In this document: piece after piece, positions 45,938 to 53,393 of the stretch
Position numbering within the stretch: position 1 is the first letter of the stretch
Layout of the letters: each line of letters starts with the position of its first letter
NCBI RefSeq assembly: GCF_000317535.1
Contig: NC_019757.1
Location: 1,993,501 to 2,057,500, forward strand
Direction: 5' to 3'
DNA length: 64,000 nucleotides
Source: Cylindrospermum stagnale PCC 7417
Lineage (GTDB): Bacteria; Cyanobacteriota; Cyanobacteriia; Cyanobacteriales; Nostocaceae
The notes under the pieces: generated by a model
The model's database searches: none
The model's input: the letters and a program-made list of their open reading frames with translations, nothing else
Told to the model about the DNA's origin: nothing
Position numbers and translations under genes: made by a program

Positions 45938-45973
45938 TTCCTGAATCCAGTATTAATTGGTTGGATTCAGGAA
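45938..45973. promoter_or_regulatory. 12-bp inverted repeat upstream of the SGNH hydrolase gene
   Basis: TTCCTGAATCCA (45938-45949) is the exact complement of TGGATTCAGGAA (45962-45973), with a 12-base AT-rich loop. It ends 28 bp before the start codon and just before the GAGGAGA ribosome-binding site. It could be an operator or a leader hairpin. Confidence 0.5.
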
Positions 45974-46001
45974 GAACAGTGAGTAGAGGAGAGATTAAAC
46001 G

Positions 46002-47072
46002 ATGAGGGAACCTTATCTGTTGGCAGCAAGCTTGTTAACAGGATTGGCAATACCAGCATCGGCTCTTCCACAGATGACGACGAGTAGCCTGCCAGAAAAT
46101 TCTCAATTCCTGTGGGATTTAAAACAGGGTTCGCAGCCAACAGTAGCTAAGAACATCATCCCTAGCGTTGACATCTCTTTACCAGAATTCAGTAGCCAAG
46201 CTTTGTCAGCACTAGAAGGTTCGCAGTCAACAGTAGCTAAGAACATCATTCCCAGCGTTGACATCTCTTTACCAGAATTTAGCAACAAAGTTTTACCCGC
46301 GCTAAGAACTTCATTACTCAACCCTATTTCCCCAGAAACTAACCGTACTCTGGTATCTGGAAGTCAACTTTACTATCAAAGATTAGCGTCGCTGAAAACT
46401 GGTCAGATTTACACACGCGCGGATGATGATAACTTACAGTCAACGTGGGAGTCAGCCAACAAACAGCAATTAACTTATGAGGATTGGAAAAGTTTATTAG
46501 CCTCGGAAGCCAAAGCTCTGGCTGAAGGACAAGGTGAAAATCGTCTGAGTATCTTAGTGGGTGATTCCTTGAGTATGTGGTTTCCCAGGGAAAAACTACC
46601 TGCTGGTAAATTGTGGCTGAATCAAGGCATATCTGGAGATACTGCCAGTGGTGTCTTCAAAAGATTGGCAGCATTTTCAGCAACGCGGCCAGATGCGATT
46701 TACCTGATGGTTGGCATTAATGACTTACGAAAGGGAGCTAGTGATGAAGCAATTTTGCGTAATCATCGCCGGATTATTCACCGATTACGCCGGAATCACC
46801 CAAGCGCCCAGATAATTGTCCAATCTATTTTGCCAACTCGCCTGACGACAATTTCCAACAGTCGCATTCGTCATCTCAATGCCCAAATTGCCTTGATTGC
46901 CAAACAAGAAGGAGCTAATTATCTAAATATCCATCATTGGTTTACAGACGTTGAAGGCAATTTAAGCCCAGATTTGACTACAGACGGACTGCATCTGTCG
47001 CCAAATGGGTATCATGTTTGGCAATCAGCAATACAGCAGATAGAAGTCAAACTCGCTGGGCGTCAAAATTGA
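46002..47072 (+). CDS. SGNH/GDSL hydrolase, exported
   Basis: A 356-residue protein with a signal peptide (MREPYLLAASLLTGLAIPAS, then A). A low-complexity N-terminal third contains two nearly identical 30-residue units (SQPTVAKNIIPSVDISLPEF and SQSTVAKNIIPSVDISLPEF). The SGNH esterase domain starts near residue 185, with the block I serine in ILVGDSLSMWFP, the block II glycine in NQGISGDTASGV, the block III asparagine in MVGINDLRKG, and the block V Asp/His pair in TTDGLHLSPNGYHVW. The family deacylates or esterifies sugars and lipids. A periplasmic or surface location is expected. All catalytic residues are present. Confidence 0.88.
   Translation: MREPYLLAASLLTGLAIPASALPQMTTSSLPENSQFLWDLKQGSQPTVAKNIIPSVDISLPEFSSQALSALEGSQSTVAKNIIPSVDISLPEFSNKVLPALRTSLLNPISPETNRTLVSGSQLYYQRLASLKTGQIYTRADDDNLQSTWESANKQQLTYEDWKSLLASEAKALAEGQGENRLSILVGDSLSMWFPREKLPAGKLWLNQGISGDTASGVFKRLAAFSATRPDAIYLMVGINDLRKGASDEAILRNHRRIIHRLRRNHPSAQIIVQSILPTRLTTISNSRIRHLNAQIALIAKQEGANYLNIHHWFTDVEGNLSPDLTTDGLHLSPNGYHVWQSAIQQIEVKLAGRQN
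46128..46307 (+). repeat. 90-bp tandem duplication inside the SGNH hydrolase gene
   Basis: The unit starting GGTTCGCAGCCAACAGTAGC at 46128 recurs at 46218 with few changes. The period of 90 bp (30 codons) keeps the frame. Most differences lie in the last third of the unit. Confidence 0.85.
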
Positions 47073-47087
47073 GCGATGGTGCAAAAC

Positions 47088-47270
47088 GCCCGCACTGAGA
47101 GCGATGAGCGTAGCCCCGCTGTTGCTATGGAAGGGGAGCGCTTCTGTCTGAGGCGATGTCCAAGGAGGCCCACCGTAGGTGATGGCGCGGAGCGCCCGCA
47201 CTGAGAGCGATGGGCTGCGCCCCGCTGGAAGCGATGGGCTGCGCCCCGCCAAAGGCGATCGCATTTTTTT
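47088..47270. repeat. Cluster of GC-rich small dispersed repeats
   Basis: GCCCGCACTGAGAGCGATG occurs at 47088-47106 and 47194-47212. GCGATGGGCTGCGCCCCGC occurs at 47207-47225 and 47231-47249. A HIP1-containing GGCGATCGC ends the block. The spacer between the SGNH gene and larE is filled by these elements, and frames across it are artefacts. Confidence 0.75.
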
Positions 47271-47333
47271 ATCTGCATAACATTTGGGGCATAGGGATAA
47301 TTCCCAATCCTCTATCCCCTAACATTTCCCAAT

Positions 47334-48164
47334 TTATGCTTTAACACTTAAGGCTTCCTGATTTAAAACTTGATTTAACTTACCGCTGCGATAACCTTCT
47401 AAATCTAGGGTGACGTAGATAAATCCGAAATTCTGAAATGCAGACACTACAGCAGATAAATCCGTGGTTACGACAAAATCTTTAATTTGTGCTGGTGGCA
47501 ATTCAATGCGTGCTGTTTCCCCTTCTGAGCGTACCCGCAAATTTTCAAACCCTAGCTTTCGCAGATAAATTTCTGCCCTTCCCACTCGTTGTAACTTGGC
47601 TATGGTAATTTCTTCACCATAGGGGAAGCGGGAACTGAGGCAGGGTTGGGCGGGTTTATCCCACCAAGGTAAACCGAGTTGTTGTGAAAGTTGACGGACT
47701 TCAGCTTTGGTGACGCTAAGTTCGGCTAAAGGCGATCGCGCACCTCTTTCCTTGGCTGCCTGTATTCCTGGGCGATAATCATGCAAATCATCAGCGTTTA
47801 CCCCATCTACCACGTAAGGATAACCCAACTCCAACGCTAAAGGTTTGAGAGTGTCGTGCAATTCACTTTTGCAAAAATAGCAGCGGTTAACTGGGTTAGA
47901 GGTGTAATTGGGATTGTCCATTTCATTCGTCTGGACCACTTGATGCCTAATCCCAATAGTTGCGGCTTGTATTTTGGCGTCTTCCAACTCTTCTGGTAAT
48001 AGCGAAGGAGAAACAGCAGTCACAGCCAAAGCGCGATCGCCCAACACATCATAAGCAATCTTGGCAACCAAGGTGCTATCAACGCCCCCAGAGTAGGCAA
48101 TCAATGCCTGCTCCATTTCTCTAAATAAGGCTTTTAGTTGCTCCAGTTTTTCTGTCAGCATCAT
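47334..48164 (-). CDS. larE: Pyridinium-3,5-biscarboxylate mononucleotide sulfurtransferase LarE
   Basis: A 276-residue PP-loop ATP pyrophosphatase. LarE adenylates pyridinium biscarboxylic acid mononucleotide and donates sulfur during synthesis of the nickel-pincer cofactor of lactate racemase. The PP-loop is IAYSGGVDSTLVAK near residue 22. The cysteine region NRCYFCKSELH and the sacrificial cysteine in KPAQPCLSSRFPYG fit LarE. larB, larC and lactate racemase are not in the window, so the pathway rests on other loci. In many cyanobacteria LarE is present without obvious racemase partners. Confidence 0.9.
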   Translation of the reverse strand: MMLTEKLEQLKALFREMEQALIAYSGGVDSTLVAKIAYDVLGDRALAVTAVSPSLLPEELEDAKIQAATIGIRHQVVQTNEMDNPNYTSNPVNRCYFCKSELHDTLKPLALELGYPYVVDGVNADDLHDYRPGIQAAKERGARSPLAELSVTKAEVRQLSQQLGLPWWDKPAQPCLSSRFPYGEEITIAKLQRVGRAEIYLRKLGFENLRVRSEGETARIELPPAQIKDFVVTTDLSAVVSAFQNFGFIYVTLDLEGYRSGKLNQVLNQEALSVKA

Positions 48165-48217
48165 TCTTCCATCCTACCAAAACCTTATAGCACCCAACAA
48201 ATTCTATTTTAGGCGCT

Positions 48218-48238
48218 GGTCATTGGTCATTGGTCATT
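48218..48238. repeat. STRR heptamer array (GGTCATT x3) at the end of the kinase gene
   Basis: Three perfect GGTCATT units lie at 48218-48238. The stop codon of the hybrid histidine kinase (TGA at 48229-48227) is formed inside the array, so the final residues of the protein (NDQ) are encoded by repeat DNA. Confidence 0.8.
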
Positions 48239-50092
48239 ACCCAACAGTGGTTTGCTATACTTTGCTACTAAACTTGCTAAAAGTGGTAAATCAATCGGTT
48301 TAGAAATATAGTCATTAACACCAGATGCCAGACAAGTTTCGCGATCGCCTTTCATGGCCATTGCTGTTTGGGCAATAATCGGTATCTGCTGATATTGCTG
48401 ATGCGATCGCAGTTGTTGCACCAAATTAAGACCATTTGCATCCGGCAGGGTTACATCCATTAAAATCACTGTCGGTTCTATCTGTTTTAGAGTTACCCAC
48501 ATTTGGGCAGCAGTCATTACCCAACTTACCTGATATCCTAATTTACTGAGATAAATTCCCATCAACTCGGCATTGGGTGCGTTATCTTCCACCAACAAAA
48601 TCTCTCGAGAGGCGCTTGGAGTGATCGGATTTTCTGAAATCGGGGAATGACTTTCTGCCAATCTTCCTAGCTGCTGATCTTCCACTGCTGCCAAAACCTC
48701 CCCAATTGGCTCGAGGGGTAGGGCGATGGTGAACCGCGAGCCGTGACCGACTTCCGATACCACTTCCAAAGAACCACCATGAATTTCCGCAAGTTTCCGA
48801 GTCACTACTAAGCCCAAACCAGTACCTTCATTGCGACCAGCTAGAGGGTTAATAATTTGGTGATAAGGTTGAAACAGTTGATCTAGGTTTTCCTGCGCGA
48901 TGCCAGTGCCAGTATCCCAAACTGTAAAATGCACAAATCCACCTTTGGGAATAACCTCTAACCCAACAATGCCCCTGCTAGTAAATTTGAGGGCATTGAA
49001 GAGTAAATTCAACAGCATTTGCTTGAGTCGTAAGGGGTCAGCTATTAGGGTTGTGACATGAGAATCTACTTCTAGACGTAGTTTCAAACCCCTATTAGCA
49101 GCTTTCTCTTTCACTAAAGCGAAAACATTGCGACACAAAACTGGAACATCCACTATTTCCCACTGTACTTCCAGTTGGTTTGCCTCAATTTTGGAGAGAT
49201 CCAAAATATCATTAATCAAACCTAGGAGATGTTTACCGCTTGATTGGATGATCTTTAAATACTCTTGGTGGCGCTCTCTAGTTGGATCGTAGCCTTGGGC
49301 TAAGAGCAGGTGGGTGAATCCAATAATCGAACTTAGTGGTGTGCGGATTTCGTGACTGGTATTTGCCAAAAATTGGTTTTTGAGTTGATTGGTGCGTTCC
49401 AGTTCCTGATTAGAGCTACCTAAGTTTTGAGAGCGTTGCTGCAAAGATTGTATTTGCTTCAGATGTGCTAAGGATTTAGCGCACTGCTGGGCTGTTCTTG
49501 TCACCAATTGCGATCTAAGTTGAGCTTGTGATGCTTTGAGTGAGCCGCCATTAGACCGAATGCGTGTTGTAGCGATAATTAGCCAGCCGACGACGATCAC
49601 ACCGTTAGCATCCTCGACTAAACGCCAAGCACTCTGTGGTTGTTGTTTTTCCATGTACTGCAAATCTTCAAGAGTTATCACCTCTTTTAATTTCAACCAC
49701 AGCTTTTTTCCAGTTTTGGGCATCACTTCTAGAAGTGGATGTTGCGATCTCCGGGATGGGGAACGAGAAACAAAGCAAATTTCACCAACTGTTTCTTGTG
49801 GTTGAAACAGAGCGATGCCTACTGCACACTGCGTAAACGCCATTCTATTGGTGTTTAAAGCGGTATTGAGTTCGTTCACCACAGTTTGGAAAATTTCTGC
49901 TTCTGTGGCTGTTGCTTGTGAAATCGTGGTAAAAGCAGAAAACAGACAATCACTAAGGCGACTTTGCAACTGATTCAAGCTGCTCTCCAGCCACAACTCG
50001 GCACGAAGTTGCTGGATTGTTTTCAAAAGAGTTGGCGTTGCATCTATCGGTGAGTTCTGTTCTGGTAAGCTTGAAGACTGCTGCATGGCCAA
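48227..50092 (-). CDS. Hybrid histidine kinase
   Basis: A 621-residue soluble sensor kinase. Residues 30-215 form a sensor region with a GAF-like pattern (SQATATEAEIFQTVVNELNT; AQLRSQLVTRTAQQCAKSLA at its end). A coiled coil leads to the HisKA domain, with the phosphorylated histidine in FLANTSHEIRTPLSSIIGFT (residue 247). The ATPase domain has GTGIAQENLDQLFQPYHQI and GTGLGLVVTRKLAEIHGG. A receiver domain (about residues 495-615) has ILLVEDNAPNAELM and the acceptor aspartate near 546 in ILMDVTLPDANG. No partner is adjacent, so the target is unknown. The C-terminal tail is set by a repeat array. Confidence 0.93.
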   Translation of the reverse strand: MAMQQSSSLPEQNSPIDATPTLLKTIQQLRAELWLESSLNQLQSRLSDCLFSAFTTISQATATEAEIFQTVVNELNTALNTNRMAFTQCAVGIALFQPQETVGEICFVSRSPSRRSQHPLLEVMPKTGKKLWLKLKEVITLEDLQYMEKQQPQSAWRLVEDANGVIVVGWLIIATTRIRSNGGSLKASQAQLRSQLVTRTAQQCAKSLAHLKQIQSLQQRSQNLGSSNQELERTNQLKNQFLANTSHEIRTPLSSIIGFTHLLLAQGYDPTRERHQEYLKIIQSSGKHLLGLINDILDLSKIEANQLEVQWEIVDVPVLCRNVFALVKEKAANRGLKLRLEVDSHVTTLIADPLRLKQMLLNLLFNALKFTSRGIVGLEVIPKGGFVHFTVWDTGTGIAQENLDQLFQPYHQIINPLAGRNEGTGLGLVVTRKLAEIHGGSLEVVSEVGHGSRFTIALPLEPIGEVLAAVEDQQLGRLAESHSPISENPITPSASREILLVEDNAPNAELMGIYLSKLGYQVSWVMTAAQMWVTLKQIEPTVILMDVTLPDANGLNLVQQLRSHQQYQQIPIIAQTAMAMKGDRETCLASGVNDYISKPIDLPLLASLVAKYSKPLLGNDQ

Positions 50093-50269
50093 TTAGACCG
50101 CTGAACAAATTTAGCTTCGCACAAAAATGCGAACAGGATTCTATGTATATTAACGCACGAATCTTTTTTTTTGATCAACCATAACTGATAGTGTCGATTG
50201 TAACTGTTTATCGAAAAACTATTAAAGGAAATCACACACTTAAAAATTTCTTGATAGCAACTTCAAAAT

Positions 50270-51136
50270 ATGGATGCACAACTGACTCAATTAATTATCA
50301 ATGGGATTGCTGTGGGGAGCATTATTGCTCTAGCAGCAGTCGGACTCACCCTTACCTATGGAATTTTGCGGTTGTCTAATTTTGCCCACGGGGATTTTCT
50401 AACTTTGGGGGCTTATCTGACGCTGTGGGTAAATACCATTGGGGTAAATATTTGGCTGTCGATGATTTTGGCAGCAGCAGGAACTGTAGCTGCGATGCTG
50501 TTGGCAGAAAAATTGCTCTGGTCAAGAATGCGCTCGCTCCGTGCTACTTCCACGACACTGATTATTATCTCTATCGGACTTGCCTTATTCCTTCGTAATG
50601 GAATTATTTTCCTTTGGGGGGGGAAAAACCAGAACTATAATCTACCTGTTACCCCTGCCTTAGAAATTTGGGGATTAAAAGTCCCGCAAAATCAATTATT
50701 GGTACTGGGGTTGGCAGTTCTGGCAATTTTGGGGCTACACTACCTGCTGCAAAACACCAAAATCGGTAAGGCGATGCGAGCAGTTGCTGACGATTTGGAT
50801 TTAGCCAGAGTTTCTGGCATCAATGTTGACAGAGTAATTTTCTGGACTTGGCTAATTGCTGGCACTTTCACTTCTTTGGGCGGCAGTATGTATGGGTTGA
50901 TTACAGCCGTGCGACCGAATATGGGCTGGTTTTTGATTTTGCCTTTGTTTGCCTCTGTAATTCTTGGGGGAATTGGTAACCCCTACGGTGCGATCGCAGC
51001 TGCTTTTATGATTGGCATTGCCCAAGAGATCAGTACGCCTTGGCTTGGTTCTCAGTACAAACAAGGTATAGCCCTATTGATGATGATTTTGGTGCTGCTC
51101 ATTCGTCCCAAAGGTTTGTTCAAAGGCACAATTTGA
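50270..51136 (+). CDS. livH: Branched-chain amino acid ABC transporter permease (LivH-like)
   Basis: A 288-residue inner-membrane permease of the LivH class, with about eight hydrophobic segments. The N-terminus is LIINGIAVGSIIALAAVGLT, followed by LSNFAHGDFLTLGAYL. The EAA-like loop is IGKAMRAVADDLDLARVSGI. ILPLFASVILGGIGNPYGA is typical of the last helices. In heterocystous cyanobacteria this subunit belongs to the N-II (Nat) neutral and acidic amino acid transporter. The other subunits are not adjacent, which is common in this group. The first gene upstream is the divergent histidine kinase. Confidence 0.93.
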   Translation: MDAQLTQLIINGIAVGSIIALAAVGLTLTYGILRLSNFAHGDFLTLGAYLTLWVNTIGVNIWLSMILAAAGTVAAMLLAEKLLWSRMRSLRATSTTLIIISIGLALFLRNGIIFLWGGKNQNYNLPVTPALEIWGLKVPQNQLLVLGLAVLAILGLHYLLQNTKIGKAMRAVADDLDLARVSGINVDRVIFWTWLIAGTFTSLGGSMYGLITAVRPNMGWFLILPLFASVILGGIGNPYGAIAAAFMIGIAQEISTPWLGSQYKQGIALLMMILVLLIRPKGLFKGTI

Positions 51137-51157
51137 GCAGCACCACTCCATTTCTAA

Positions 51158-51298
51158 CTAGTCAATGATGTGGAAGTAATAGGCTGCTACCAAGAAGTTG
51201 ATAGCCAATAGCAGTAATGCCCAACCTGTGCGAAAGGGATAGGGAGGTTTAGCTCCAGTTTCCACAACTGCTGAATTATTCTTGCTTTTAGCGGTCAT
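51158..51298 (-). CDS. psaX: Photosystem I subunit PsaX
   Basis: A 46-residue protein, MTAKSKNNSAVVETGAKPPY then PFRTGWALLLLAINFLVAAY and a YFHIID tail. The single membrane helix with FRTxWAxLLLAINFLVAAYYF is the signature of PsaX, the small peripheral PSI subunit known from thermophilic and filamentous cyanobacteria. The gene is short and easy to miss. It lies 124 bp downstream of lipA on the same strand, and its stop codon is 21 bp from the convergent permease stop. It adds to the PSI genes psaA and psaB earlier in the window. Confidence 0.85.
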   Translation of the reverse strand: MTAKSKNNSAVVETGAKPPYPFRTGWALLLLAINFLVAAYYFHIID

Positions 51299-51422
51299 AA
51301 GCGGTTTACCTAAATTTCAGGACTGTTTAAGAAATACCAAACAGCTGCGCCAATTGCCCAAATTCTTTAAAAATATTTGTGTGGGCATGAGTAATTGGGT
51401 AATTGGGGCTAGGGAAAAACTA

Positions 51423-52340
51423 TTACCCATTACCCGCTTCCCCTGCGTGGTAGGAGCTACGAACCAAAGGAGCAGAACGGACATGGCTAAATCCCATGGA
51501 CGATGCTATGCTGCCCAGTTGAGCAAATTCCTCTGGCGTCCAGTATTTTTGCACGGGCAGATGTTCTAAGGAAGGACGCATATACTGACCCATAGTTAGG
51601 CGATCGCACCCTACAGCCCTGAGATCCGCCATTGTGGCGATTACTTCGGCGATAGTTTCTCCGTGTCCCAGCATCAAACCTGATTTAGTGGGAATAGTCG
51701 GATCAATTTCTTTGACTACAGCCAGCACCCGCAGAGAGCGATCGTACTTTGCCCCCCGACGCACTGGGCCAGTTAGCCGTCGCACCGTCTCAATATTATG
51801 GTTGAAACAAGCCGGCTTGGCAGTCACAATCATTGCTATTCGCTCGTATTGACCTGTCTCCCCTACACCCGCACCACCCCAAAAGTCTGGTGTCAGCACT
51901 TCAATTTGAGTTTCTGGTTGCGATCGGCGGATAGTCTCCATCGTCTTTACAAAGTGGACTGCTCCCCCATCGGGCAAATCATCACGGGCTACAGAAGTTA
52001 ACACCACATAACGCAATCCCAAAAGCTGCACCGCCTCTGCCACCTTTTGTGCTTCCTCTGGATCAACAGGCATCGGTGCATGACCTTTATCTACTTGACA
52101 AAAAGCACAAGAGCGTGTGCAAGTTGGACCCATGAGTAAAAAAGTAGCAGTTTTTTGGGCATAGCACTCTCCCCGGTTAGGACAGCGTCCTTCTTCGCAA
52201 ATCGTGTGAATTTGGCGCTGCTTAATAATCCGTTGTACGGTAGAGAGTTCACTGGCTTTGCCGATGGGGCGGCGCAACCACCCAGGCATTGCCGTAATTT
52301 CCGACTTGAGTTCGGCTTTTTGTGACGAAGTCATAGACAT
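51423..52340 (-). CDS. lipA: Lipoyl synthase
   Basis: A radical-SAM enzyme of about 305 residues that inserts two sulfurs into octanoyl groups to make lipoyl cofactors. The auxiliary cluster cysteines are in [13 protein letters not shown] (the CX4CX5C pattern), and the radical-SAM cluster is in [16 protein letters not shown] (CX3CX2C). The C-terminal VRSSYHAGE carries the conserved RSSY serine ligand. [19 protein letters not shown] is typical. The frame reaches a TTG at 52355; ATGs at 52340 and 52334 are more likely starts. No lipB is adjacent. psaX follows. Confidence 0.93.
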   Translation of the reverse strand: MSMTSSQKAELKSEITAMPGWLRRPIGKASELSTVQRIIKQRQIHTICEEGRCPNRGECYAQKTATFLLMGPTCTRSCAFCQVDKGHAPMPVDPEEAQKVAEAVQLLGLRYVVLTSVARDDLPDGGAVHFVKTMETIRRSQPETQIEVLTPDFWGGAGVGETGQYERIAMIVTAKPACFNHNIETVRRLTGPVRRGAKYDRSLRVLAVVKEIDPTIPTKSGLMLGHGETIAEVIATMADLRAVGCDRLTMGQYMRPSLEHLPVQKYWTPEEFAQLGSIASSMGFSHVRSAPLVRSSYHAGEAGNG

Positions 52341-52572
52341 CCAAGCAAGACGCAAAGATATAGTAGACCAGTTTCCTAGTCCCTGAAATTACCATGACAC
52401 AAATTGGTAAAAACACAAGCAGAAGTTTCAGAAAACACCTCCAGCATTCTCACTTACACCGAAAATATACTCTCCCCCAAACAACCTAAATTTTGGATAT
52501 AGTAGGAGAATTCTTAAGGTCAATCGGCAAATCCGCCATCTACACTTAAAGTTTCTGGTAGAGCAATCAGTC

Positions 52573-53148
52573 GTGGCAAGTAACAAAATTTTAGTTATCG
52601 ATGACACCACAGTTGTCAGGGTAAAAGTACGAGAAATGTTGCCTCCGGGCAATTTCGAGGTCTTGGAAGCAAAAGACGGTTTGGAAGGATACAATCTCAT
52701 CCGTGAGGAAAAACTCAGCCTGATTATGTTAGATTTCCTGTTACCTAAAATGAGTGGCTGGGAAGTTTTCCAGCAAATTCAAGCCCAACCGGAGTTAAGG
52801 AAAATTCCCTTGGTTATTATGTCTGGTCGTAAGGAAGAGGTGACAGAGAAATTTCAAGAACCCTTTGAATATTTTGAATTTCTCGGCAAGCCTTTTGACC
52901 AGAAGCAACTAATTAGCGCGATTCAGTCAGCGATGAAAAAGGCTAAACTGCCGCGCCCCACCGTCCCAGTAACCGCCGCTTCCCCAAAAAATGGCGCAGG
53001 AGCAGTTACAACCTCTAGTAATGGAGCAGTTTCCACGGCAGAAATTAACGCACTGAATGAAAAAATTGTCAAGATGCAGGCGGAAATTGATGGTTTAAAG
53101 AAACAGCTATCTCAGGTTGTGACTTTTATTAAACAGAAAATCAAGTAG
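52573..53148 (+). CDS. Response regulator with C-terminal coiled coil
   Basis: A 191-residue protein from a GTG start. The receiver domain (residues 4-120) has ILVIDDTTVVRVKVREML with the acidic pair, the acceptor aspartate in LIMLDFLLPKMSGWEVFQQI, and the switch lysine in FEFLGKPFDQKQL. A Ala/Pro-rich linker follows, then a C-terminal coiled coil (INALNEKIVKMQAEIDGLKK). There is no DNA-binding domain, so output is probably by protein contact or dimerisation. It is a single gene ending in a clear terminator. A cognate kinase is not adjacent. Confidence 0.92.
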   Translation: MASNKILVIDDTTVVRVKVREMLPPGNFEVLEAKDGLEGYNLIREEKLSLIMLDFLLPKMSGWEVFQQIQAQPELRKIPLVIMSGRKEEVTEKFQEPFEYFEFLGKPFDQKQLISAIQSAMKKAKLPRPTVPVTAASPKNGAGAVTTSSNGAVSTAEINALNEKIVKMQAEIDGLKKQLSQVVTFIKQKIK

Positions 53149-53212
53149 CATTTTTGCTGCCTATTATCCTTGCCGCTCACAATACCCGTCTAGCAAAACA
53201 GTCCTAGACCTA

Positions 53213-53262
53213 CCAAACCTGCCGGAGTTTACTCTTTAGCTAAAGGGAACGGCAGGCTTTTT
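53213..53262 (+). terminator. Terminator of the response regulator gene
   Basis: CCTGCCG (53218-53224) pairs with CGGCAGG (53250-53256), with an inner stem CTTTAG/CTAAAG, and CTTTTTAG follows on the plus strand. It lies about 70 bp after the stop codon. Confidence 0.75.
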
Positions 53263-53393
53263 AGTTTGGGCTGTTACAGACAAATTTGCGTGCTATCTAC
53301 ACTTATAAGGTATCGATAATTAGCGATCGCAGAATTAGGATCAATTCCATAAAATCTATCTCCTCAGCTGATGAATAATCCTGAACACACCAG

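Larger units (their letters stand above)
45370..46001. other. Spacer with decayed coding DNA and a hairpin leader
   Basis: This 632-bp region includes the decayed minus-strand gene at 45555-45860. It also includes a 12-bp inverted repeat just before the SGNH hydrolase gene. The rest, including 45370-45554, is AT-rich without a supported feature. Confidence 0.5.

Noticed and set aside
47025..47278. Minus-strand frames rich in Arg, Ser, Pro and Ala
   Set aside because: They are read from the small-repeat cluster, and the repeated peptide is a by-product of the DNA repeats.
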